5,264 nt of DNA, taken from assembly GCA_025929455.1 (NCBI GenBank), contig JAICMB010000279.1, positions 1 to 5,264 of the forward strand, given 5' to 3'. Source of the stretch: Bryobacteraceae bacterium. Lineage in GTDB: Bacteria > Acidobacteriota > Terriglobia > Bryobacterales > Bryobacteraceae. Positions within the stretch are counted from its first letter, which is position 1, and every line of letters starts with the position of its first letter. This document shows, piece after piece, positions 1-5,264 of this stretch. The notes beneath the pieces were generated by a model that saw only the letters and a list, made by a program, of their open reading frames with translations, ran no database searches and was not told the DNA's origin. A program made the translations under genes and the position numbers.

Positions 1-101
1 CGCTTTCCTTTTTTCGCCGTCAGCCGCGGTACAGCTTCGATTGGGAGAACGCATTTTAAGATAGTCGACAACAGCCGCTCTCATAAGTTTTATGCGCGCC
101 G
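1..101. other. Window-edge region without a supportable gene
   Basis: No frame gives a convincing gene here. One plus-strand frame runs in from the window edge and stops at TAA 57-59, with the last residues reading RRQPRYSFDWENAF; this could be the tail of an upstream gene, but 18 codons are too few to judge. A run of six T at 9-14 could equally be the tail of a terminator whose stem lies outside the window. No tRNA-like or strong promoter-like structure was seen. Confidence 0.4.
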
Positions 102-441
102 GTGCGCTTCTTAAAGGTCGACCTCGGCCGTAACCGCACCCGCACGCCGAAGTTGTGTTTTTCACGTGGGGAACGTCTGGTGATCAACCTCACGCTCCGG
201 AACCCGGATTCCCCGCTGCATCAGATTGTGCGGCAGTATGGCGCCACGACCGTCATCGCCGGCCTCCGGTATCAATTCGTGAACATTACTCGCGACCGTA
301 TCGTATACATGACCGTGCCACCAACTGCGCGACGATCGCTTCGGCCGTGGCTTGATTTCTGTGGACACATCTCGGCAGGTCGATTTCATGGTTCATGAAC
401 TCCGGTGGCTTCGGAAAAAGCCGCTCGTCGACGTCCCGTGA
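102..441 (+). pseudogene. Probable small gene broken by a one-base frameshift; product not recognised
   Basis: From 102 (GTG) to about 317 one plus-strand frame shows a coding signature. By hand count about 75% of third positions are G/C over the first 72 codons, and codons 26-62 have roughly 62/35/81% G+C at positions 1/2/3. After about 318 this frame drops to about 35% G+C at third positions and turns Arg-rich. The signature resumes in the frame starting at 319, which reads HQLRDDRFGRGLISVDTSRQ onwards, ends KKPLVDVP and stops at TGA 439-441. Removing one C at 318-319 joins the halves into about 112 residues. The join MTV-HQLRDD is smooth. The true start is uncertain: no ribosome binding site precedes the GTG, and the frame is open only from 87. 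The product matches no family I recognise; it looks soluble and mixed alpha/beta, with no signal peptide. The stop lies 15 bases before the permease start, an operon-like spacing. A sequencing or assembly error, or chance composition, are the alternatives. Confidence 0.33.
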
Positions 442-443
442 CT

Positions 444-450
444 GGAAGGG
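444..450 (+). promoter_or_regulatory. Ribosome binding site of the permease gene
   Basis: The purine run GGAAGGG ends six bases before ATG 457-459, a normal Shine-Dalgarno distance. A stop codon in the permease frame at 439-441 rules out any start further upstream, so site and stop together fix the start at 457. Confidence 0.7.
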
Positions 451-456
451 TAGGCC

Positions 457-3000
457 ATGAATATAGCTGTCGATTTTCGATATGCGTGGCGCATGCTGCG
501 CAAGAGTCCTGGCATAACGGCCGTAGCCGTGCTGTCGTTGGCGCTCGGTATCGGCGCGAACACAGCCATTTTCTCGGTGGTGAACGCGATTCTGCTGACG
601 TTATTGCCTGTGAAGGCGCCGCAGCAGCTTTATGTCGTTGCGAGGCCCTTTCCGGAAGGGCCCAGTCCGAGCTGGAATTATCCCGATTACATCGCCATGC
701 GCGATCGCAACACGGTGTTCACAGAACTGGCCGGGTACAGCCTTGGTTTGGAGGCGGTCGGCGTTCAAGCCGGCAACAGCACGGCCAGCGCCGCTGAGCT
801 TACCCACGGCATTTTTGTTTCAGGCAATTTCTTCGGCGTGTTGGGTGTCACGCCTGCCATCGGCCGCACGTTCAACGCCGCCGATGACCGCGCTCCCGGC
901 GCATCGCCATATGTGGTGCTGAGCTACGCATACTGGCAGGGCCGTTTTGCGGGCGATAACCGGATCGTAGGGCGTGCGGTGCGCCTGAACGGGTATCCGT
1001 TTACGGTAATTGGCGTCGCTCCGCGCGGGTTTACCGGTCTCGATGTCGCATTGAAGCCTGACCTGTTTATGCCCATCATGATGAAGCCGCAGGTGACGCA
1101 TGTTCCCTTCGAGCGCTGGAACAACCGCCATTGGTGGTGGATGGGAGCAGTGGGCCGCTTGAAAGCGGCGACTCCGATCGCGAAGGCCGAAGGAGAGCTG
1201 TTCGCCATCAGCAAAGATCAGGAAGCCGCCGAGCGCCGCAGCGTGCCGGATCCCACGATGGCGAATAAGGCGGCTCCGATCGTACTTCAGCCAGGCGGCC
1301 GCGGCTATTCGTGGGTGGCAAACGATCTGAGGAAACCGCTGCTGATTCTTTTTGTAATTGTCGCGCTGGTGCTCCTGATCGCCTGCGCGAATGTGGCCAA
1401 TCTCATGCTTGCACGCGGGGCCGCCCGGCAGCGCGAGATGGCCGTGCGTCTCGCCGTGGGCGCGAGCCGTTGGCGGGTGATCTCGCAACTGCTCGCCGAA
1501 AGCATTTTGATTGCGCTGCTCGGCGGGATTTCCGGTCTGCTTCTTTCGCTTTTGGGCGTTCGCCTGCTGATGCGCTTCGCCCCGCAGCCCTCCTGGGCGC
1601 CAGTCACTTTCGATGTGCAACTCGATTGGCGCGTGCTGGCCTTTACTATGGCTGTTTCCCTGCTCACCGGGCTGCTATTCGGGATCATTCCCGCGCTGCG
1701 CTCCAGCCGGCCGGATCTGATTCCGGCGTTAAAACAAGATGTGCCGGGCTCCACCGGAGCATCGCGCTTCACGTTTCGCAACGCGCTCGTGGTGGTTCAG
1801 GTGGCCCTCTCGCTCCTGCTGCTGGTGGGCGCAACTCTGTTCGTGCGCACGCTCGGCAATTTGCGCGCGCTCGATACCGGCTTCGCCCGCGAGAATGTGA
1901 CCATTGCGGAGGTCGACCCCACCCAGTTCGGCTATAAGGCGCAGCGCACGCGCGATTTCTACGACCGTTTACGCGCGCGGGTTTCCGCGCTTCCGGGCGT
2001 GCGGTCCGCGAGTCTCGCTACCATCACGCCACTCTCCGGGTCCAGTTGGGCCCAGAACGACAGCGTGGAGGGGCATTCCTTCAAACCGGGCGAGAGCAAC
2101 GACGTCTGGTTCGATGCCGTCGGCCCGCGCTATTTTGAGACGCTCGGCACGCCGTTTGTGCTGGGCCGCGACTTCCGCGCAGAGGATAATCCCGCTGTCA
2201 CACCGGACGTTCCAGAGCGGTTCGAGCCCGGCAAAGAACCGCCCGAACCGCCCGGGCCCCGTTTCGCCATCGTGAACGAGACATTTGCGAAGAAATTTTT
2301 CACCGGCCGCGGCGCGCTCGGTCTTCATGTCGTAATTGATGGAAAATATCGCGCCGAAAAGGCATACGAAATTGTCGGCGTGGTGAAGGACGCTCGTTAT
2401 CTCGACATGCGTGACGCCGTTAAACCCATGATGTTCGTTCCGATCTGGCGCCGGCCGCCGGGCCGAAGCGTGCTGCTGATCCGCACCATTGGCAGCACGC
2501 CGCAACTCGCCGCCTTGCTGCGCCGTGAAATCGCCGCACTCGATCCGGTCATTCCGCTGCTGAGCGTTCGCACGCTGGAGCATGATGTGGATCAGGAAAT
2601 CCTGAACGAGCGGCTCATCGCGACACTTTCCGGATTCTTCGGAGGGCTGGCGCTGCTGCTCGCGGCTGTTGGACTGTACGGCGTCATCTCCTATGCCGTG
2701 ACGCAGCGCACGCGCGAGATCGGCATTCGCGTGGCGCTCGGCGCGCAGCGCGGGCGCTTGCTGCGAATGGTGTTCGGTGGCGCTGCGGCGTTGGTCATCA
2801 CGGGTGCCGTGGTCGGCGTTGCCGCGGCGCTCGCGGTGACACGGCTGGTGCAATCGTTCCTATACGAGGTCGGCGCGCAGGACCCACTTAGCATTGTTTC
2901 GGCTGTCGCGATCCTCGCGGCTGCCGCTGCTTTGGCGGCATATTTGCCGGCGCGGCGTGCGACGCGGGTGGACCCGATGTCCGCGCTGCGGTACGAGTAA
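457..3000 (+). CDS. ADOP-type duplicated orphan ABC transporter permease (MacB/FtsX superfamily)
   Basis: Inner-membrane permease of the 'acidobacterial duplicated orphan permease' type, 847 residues, about full length for that family. Seen: a cytoplasmic N-terminus (DFRYAWRMLRKSPG, 6-19), then a first membrane helix at about 20-47 with the hallmark LALGIGANTAIFSVVNA. A MacB-like extracytoplasmic domain spans about 50-285 and a first FtsX domain about 293-415, with helices near 295-316, 345-372 and 392-414. The unit then repeats: helix about 441-464, second extracytoplasmic domain about 470-715, second FtsX domain about 722-840 with three helices, ending in the family signature DPMSALRYE. Coupling-helix-like motifs occur in both halves (REMAVRLAVGASRWR, 326-340; REIGIRVALGAQRGR, 753-767). 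In the family such proteins resemble MacB-type mechanotransmission or efflux permeases whose ATPase is encoded elsewhere; no ATPase lies in this window. Substrate is unknown. Odd features are a Pro/Glu-rich insertion at about 577-602 and a Trp cluster at 226-228. The family call is firm; the role is inferred. Confidence 0.95.
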   Translation: MNIAVDFRYAWRMLRKSPGITAVAVLSLALGIGANTAIFSVVNAILLTLLPVKAPQQLYVVARPFPEGPSPSWNYPDYIAMRDRNTVFTELAGYSLGLEAVGVQAGNSTASAAELTHGIFVSGNFFGVLGVTPAIGRTFNAADDRAPGASPYVVLSYAYWQGRFAGDNRIVGRAVRLNGYPFTVIGVAPRGFTGLDVALKPDLFMPIMMKPQVTHVPFERWNNRHWWWMGAVGRLKAATPIAKAEGELFAISKDQEAAERRSVPDPTMANKAAPIVLQPGGRGYSWVANDLRKPLLILFVIVALVLLIACANVANLMLARGAARQREMAVRLAVGASRWRVISQLLAESILIALLGGISGLLLSLLGVRLLMRFAPQPSWAPVTFDVQLDWRVLAFTMAVSLLTGLLFGIIPALRSSRPDLIPALKQDVPGSTGASRFTFRNALVVVQVALSLLLLVGATLFVRTLGNLRALDTGFARENVTIAEVDPTQFGYKAQRTRDFYDRLRARVSALPGVRSASLATITPLSGSSWAQNDSVEGHSFKPGESNDVWFDAVGPRYFETLGTPFVLGRDFRAEDNPAVTPDVPERFEPGKEPPEPPGPRFAIVNETFAKKFFTGRGALGLHVVIDGKYRAEKAYEIVGVVKDARYLDMRDAVKPMMFVPIWRRPPGRSVLLIRTIGSTPQLAALLRREIAALDPVIPLLSVRTLEHDVDQEILNERLIATLSGFFGGLALLLAAVGLYGVISYAVTQRTREIGIRVALGAQRGRLLRMVFGGAAALVITGAVVGVAAALAVTRLVQSFLYEVGAQDPLSIVSAVAILAAAAALAAYLPARRATRVDPMSALRYE

Positions 3001-3031
3001 GCGACCTCACGGTACCAGTACGGAACCGCGC

Positions 3032-3060
3032 TAGACACCTCGCAACGCGCCCGCTACCAT
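3032..3060 (+). promoter_or_regulatory. Weak candidate sigma-70-type promoter before the LamG gene
   Basis: TAGACA (3032-3037, five of six matches to the -35 consensus) and TACCAT (3055-3060, four of six to the -10) are exactly 17 bases apart. Transcription would start near 3067, inside the ribosome binding site, leaving an untypically short leader of about 13 bases. The gene may instead be read through from the permease gene 79 bases upstream. Confidence 0.2.
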
Positions 3061-3064
3061 CGAC

Positions 3065-3072
3065 GGAGGAGG
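3065..3072 (+). promoter_or_regulatory. Strong ribosome binding site that decides a TTG start
   Basis: GGAGGAGG is a near-perfect Shine-Dalgarno sequence seven bases before TTG 3080-3082. No ATG or GTG lies at a workable distance in this frame, and the TTG opens straight into a signal peptide, so TTG is the supported start. Confidence 0.75.
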
Positions 3073-3079
3073 AATTCAT

Positions 3080-3874
3080 TTGCGAACATTTGCAGGGATT
3101 CGTGTGGCCGCACTCGCCGCGGCCGTCGTTGCTTTCCCGGCAGCGTCGGGCATGGCGCAAGCGGGCTTGCTCGGTTTTTATCCGTTCAACGGCAACGCGA
3201 ATGACGCGAGCGGCAACGGCAACAACGGAGTGGTCACCGGGTCGCCGACGTACGTGAGCGGAGCGCCGTTCGGCGGTCAGGCAATTCAGTTCGACGGCGC
3301 GTCAAACAGTTTCGTAACAGTGCCGATCGATATCAGTGTCGCGAACCTGTCGCAGGTCACTTTCGGCGGCTGGTTCAATTCGTCGGTGGATAGCGGTGGT
3401 ATCCGCGGCGTCGTTTCAAACGACGACGGCAACTTCGATCGTACGATCGACGTGGATACGCGGCCGGGTGGTTTTCAATGGTCGATCTTCATCGGCGGAA
3501 ACGTAGTCGGCAACGGGCAAGTGACCAAGAACACCTGGACATTTGTGGTGGCCCGCTACGATCAGACCACCAATTCGTACGCGTTCAACGTGGACGGAAG
3601 CCAGATTTCCGGGACCACCAACTTCGATGCGGATAGCGTGACGACCGGAACGACGATCGGACGCAATCCGAATTTCGATTCTCCGTTTGCCGGGCAGATG
3701 GCGGACGTATTTTTCTACGATCAGTACCTCTCCGACGTGCAGATCAACGCCATTCGCGCGAATGGTCCATCGGCGATTACGGGGGCCAGCACCGTGCCGG
3801 AGCCTGCGTCGCTGGCGTTGGTTGGAGGTTTTCTTCTGCTCGGCGGATTTTTGCGCCGGCGTGTTGCAAAGTAG
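3080..3874 (+). CDS. Secreted LamG/concanavalin A-like domain protein with PEP-CTERM sorting signal
   Basis: 264-residue exported protein. Residues 1-28 form a Sec signal peptide: R2 and R8, a hydrophobic stretch of about 9-22, and likely cleavage after AQA (26-28). The mature protein opens with GLLGFYPFNGNANDASGNG (29-47), the typical first strand and Asn/Gly turn of LamG-like jelly-roll domains. Further LamG-type strands are TFGGWF (94-99), NTWTFVVARYD (151-161), YAFNVDG (167-173), TTIGRN (191-196) and AGQMADVFFYDQYLSDVQI (204-222). The C-terminus is a complete PEP-CTERM tag: VPEP at 239-242, a hydrophobic helix of about 243-258, then RRR at 259-261. In PEP-CTERM systems exosortase cleaves this tag and the protein goes to the surface or extracellular matrix; no exosortase lies in this window. 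A carbohydrate-binding or adhesion role is possible from the fold, but no ligand or catalytic residue can be named. The start is TTG behind a strong ribosome binding site. Co-transcription with the permease gene is possible but unproven. Confidence 0.9.
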   Translation: MRTFAGIRVAALAAAVVAFPAASGMAQAGLLGFYPFNGNANDASGNGNNGVVTGSPTYVSGAPFGGQAIQFDGASNSFVTVPIDISVANLSQVTFGGWFNSSVDSGGIRGVVSNDDGNFDRTIDVDTRPGGFQWSIFIGGNVVGNGQVTKNTWTFVVARYDQTTNSYAFNVDGSQISGTTNFDADSVTTGTTIGRNPNFDSPFAGQMADVFFYDQYLSDVQINAIRANGPSAITGASTVPEPASLALVGGFLLLGGFLRRRVAK

Positions 3875-3882
3875 CGGTTTCC

Positions 3883-3914
3883 AGGGGTAGCCGGGACAGC
3901 CCGGCTCCCCTTTC
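3883..3914. terminator. Hairpin terminator between convergent genes, probably bidirectional
   Basis: AGGGG-T-AGCCGGG (3883-3895) pairs with CCCGGCT-CCCCT (3900-3911). This gives 12 base pairs with one bulged T (3888) and an ACAG loop (3896-3899). It starts 8 bases after the TAG of the LamG gene and lies 4 bases beyond the TGA of the minus-strand gene. On the plus strand it runs into a short T stretch (3911-3913). The T tract is weak, and on the minus strand the hairpin is followed by GGAAAC rather than T, so termination in that direction rests mainly on the stem. Confidence 0.65.
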
Positions 3915-3915
3915 G

Positions 3916-4545
3916 TCATTCGTCCACTTTCAGGATTTGTCCCCACATTACCTGGTACGCTTCCATCGCGCCGTTGTTTGTGCGGCCGGCGCGCACGAAC
4001 ACGCGCATGTGCCGGTGCACGGCGCTCGCGTTCTCGAGTAGCCCGTTGCCCATATAGCGCGTGTCGGACCGCAGCAGAAGCGTCTCATGCTGGCGGTCAG
4101 CGGTTTTCAACACCAGGGTGTCATCGTCGATGCGCTCCACTACGCCGGCGAACGTGAAATCGCCGCGTGGTGGATAGCCGGCCAGCTTCACGTGATGCTG
4201 CAAGCGAGACCGCACATAAGCGGCGTGCACGACATCGATAACGCGCACCATGCGCGCATAGCAGCCGGTCCGGCCCGGAATGCGGTCCGCCACAAGTTCC
4301 ATGCGCTCGCCCGGATCGATGCGCGCGATTGTAGCGCGTGCACCATCGCGCTCCACCCACGTCAAGCTGTTGAACGCACACTGAAATACGCGCATTTCGG
4401 GAACAGTGCGCAGGGTAATTTCGCCGGCGGCTGCCGTTCCGGACCATGCCAGAAAATCGCCGCGCAGGACACCCGCGGGCGCCGGGGGCTGCGCGCACGC
4501 GCAAGCCGCGCCGAATATAGCGACGATCAGAGCCGCTCGCGCCAT
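3916..4545 (-). CDS. Exported protein of unknown function with two beta-rich (DUF5666/OB-like) segments
   Basis: 209 residues from the ATG at 4545-4543. This start is preferred over an in-frame ATG at 4617 because it opens directly into a signal peptide and avoids overlapping the upstream gene; the longer form would put 24 residues before the signal. Signal: MARAALIVAIFGAACACA, with likely cleavage after ACA (16-18). C15 or C17 could alternatively be a lipoprotein cysteine, but neither lipobox is good. The mature protein starts Pro/Ala-rich. A first beta-rich segment covers about 26-104 (VLRGDFLAWSGTAAAGEITL; DPGERMELVAD), a second about 128-207 (FTFAGVVERIDDDTLVLKT; MRVFVRAGRTNNGAMEAYQV). 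The second follows the pattern I associate with DUF5666-like OB-type domains, but that match is from memory and weak. C56 and C95 are the only mature cysteines and could form a disulfide. No catalytic motif is seen. The ribosome binding site is weak (GTGGGTG). The gene follows the HAD gene by 44 bases on the same strand, so it is probably the second gene of that transcript. Confidence 0.75.
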   Translation of the reverse strand: MARAALIVAIFGAACACAQPPAPAGVLRGDFLAWSGTAAAGEITLRTVPEMRVFQCAFNSLTWVERDGARATIARIDPGERMELVADRIPGRTGCYARMVRVIDVVHAAYVRSRLQHHVKLAGYPPRGDFTFAGVVERIDDDTLVLKTADRQHETLLLRSDTRYMGNGLLENASAVHRHMRVFVRAGRTNNGAMEAYQVMWGQILKVDE

Positions 4546-4589
4546 AAGCACCCACGAGTATAGACGTAAACAGCGCTGCCCGATTTCGG

Positions 4590-5258
4590 TTAGCGCGGAT
4601 CGAGCGATGCCAGCCATCCGCGCAGACGAGGATCGCAGAAGTCGCGAATACGAACGTCGGTCGTGGGCAGCTCGCCGGTATGGCTCTCGACCGCGACAAC
4701 GCGTGCGTCTGATTTCACGGCGGCTTCGATTCCTGCGGGCGAGTCTTCAAACACGATGCAGTTGCGCGGCTGCACGCCGAGCAGCTCCGCCGCACGCAGA
4801 TAAATGTCGGGGGACGGCTTGGCGCGCTTTACCTGGTGGCCGTCGACCACCACGCGAAAATACTCGCGAAGGTTCGCACCGTCGAGCACGAAATCGATAT
4901 TGGCCGGCTCCGCATTCGACGCGACGGCCACCGGCAGGCCGTTCGCGTCCGCCAGAAATTCGCGCACTCCGCGAATCAGATTCGCCTCAAGCTGCGGACG
5001 CATTTTCTCCCTGAACATCGCTTCTTTCGCGGCGCCATGCGCGAAGATCTCTTCCTCGCTCAGCTGTGTCCCGATGATGTCGCGCACAATCTCAGCGTTG
5101 CGCCGGCCGTGCATGCGCTCCTCCAGTCCCTCGATGGCGATGCCAAGCTCGTGCAGATAGTCGCGCCACACCGCCGTGTGCAACGGCATCGAATCGAGAA
5201 TTACGCCGTCTAGATCGAAAACGAGCGCGAGTCCCGTTGCGAGACCGAGCGCGCTCAC
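4590..5258 (-). CDS. HAD-superfamily subfamily IA hydrolase (beta-phosphoglucomutase/phosphatase-like)
   Basis: 222-residue cytoplasmic enzyme of usual length for its family, with all four HAD motifs. Motif I is FDLDGVILDS (14-23), with nucleophile D15 and acid/base D17. Motif II is VASNA, with S114. Motif III is K147 in AKPSPDIY. Motif IV is VFEDSPAGIEAA (169-180), with E171 and D172 for Mg2+. A helical C1 cap lies between motifs I and II, about residues 24-90. The spacing and the DSMPLHTAVW stretch (H27, W31) resemble beta-phosphoglucomutase, in which the matching His and Trp line the active-site entrance. The cap segment MHGRRNAEIVRD (49-60) also occurs in sugar-phosphate phosphatases, so the substrate is open: sugar phosphate, phosphoglycolate-like or mutase activity. 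The start is GTG, with an in-frame TAG immediately before it (5261-5259), and no other start lies before motif I. GAG at 5264-5262 may belong to its ribosome binding site, cut by the window edge. It probably leads a transcript with the exported-protein gene 44 bases downstream. Confidence 0.92.
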   Translation of the reverse strand: MSALGLATGLALVFDLDGVILDSMPLHTAVWRDYLHELGIAIEGLEERMHGRRNAEIVRDIIGTQLSEEEIFAHGAAKEAMFREKMRPQLEANLIRGVREFLADANGLPVAVASNAEPANIDFVLDGANLREYFRVVVDGHQVKRAKPSPDIYLRAAELLGVQPRNCIVFEDSPAGIEAAVKSDARVVAVESHTGELPTTDVRIRDFCDPRLRGWLASLDPR

Positions 5259-5264
5259 CTACTC

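Noticed and set aside
115..124. Palindrome AGGTCGACCT, with GTCGAC also at 64-69 and 427-432
   Set aside because: GTCGAC also occurs inside coding sequence in this window (near 1911 and 4847), so the upstream cluster is probably chance in GC-rich DNA.
280..309. Promoter-like pair TGAACA - 18 bases - TATACA
   Set aside because: The match is fair but falls inside the stretch with a coding signature, and such matches are expected by chance; not strong enough to annotate.
162..389. 75-codon minus-strand frame in the upstream region
   Set aside because: Codon-position composition in this region favours the plus strand, and this frame has no ribosome binding site or recognisable motif.
820..1620. 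266-codon open frame on the minus strand inside the permease gene
   Set aside because: Same artefact: low-complexity, His/Arg-rich translation opposite conserved permease motifs.
1969..2853. 294-codon open frame on the minus strand inside the permease gene
   Set aside because: It is antisense to a firmly identified gene and is His/Arg/Gln-rich with no recognisable domain; long antisense frames are usual in GC-rich genes.
3010..3028. Small hairpin after the permease stop (CGGTACC / GGAACCG)
   Set aside because: Only six pairs with an A-A mismatch and no T tract; unlikely to terminate transcription.
4557..4562. TATACT -10-like hexamer (minus strand) 11 bases before the exported-protein start
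   Set aside because: No acceptable -35 at 16-18 bases, and it would leave almost no leader; co-transcription with the HAD gene is simpler.

Overview
The window looks like a chromosomal segment from an Acidobacteriota-type soil bacterium, most like the Solibacter/Bryobacter group. Two things point there: a full-length duplicated orphan ABC permease of the type expanded in Acidobacteria, and a PEP-CTERM surface protein. Base composition is GC-rich with GC-rich third codon positions. The taxon is inferred from gene content; no marker gene is present.

Layout: positions 1-101 hold no supportable gene. Positions 102-441 show a clear plus-strand coding signature that moves from one reading frame to another near position 318, so this is probably a small unrecognised gene broken by a one-base shift. 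It ends 15 bases before the permease gene (457-3000, 847 residues, two MacB/FtsX halves, no ATPase). After a 79-base gap comes a gene for a secreted LamG-fold protein with a C-terminal PEP-CTERM sorting tag (3080-3874, TTG start behind a very strong ribosome binding site). A 12-bp hairpin at 3883-3911 separates this plus-strand block from two convergent minus-strand genes. Those are a HAD-family phosphatase/phosphomutase (5258-4590) followed by a small exported protein of unknown function (4545-3916), probably co-transcribed.

How the genes relate: the plus-strand block is envelope-directed (inner-membrane permease, then an exosortase-sorted surface protein), but the link between the two is proximity only. 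The minus-strand pair joins a cytoplasmic sugar-phosphate-type enzyme with an exported beta-rich protein, again without an obvious shared pathway. I found no mobile element, CRISPR array, RNA gene or defence system. The points most worth following are the frame-shifted gene at 102-441, the Pro/Glu-rich insertion in the permease and the uncharacterised exported protein.
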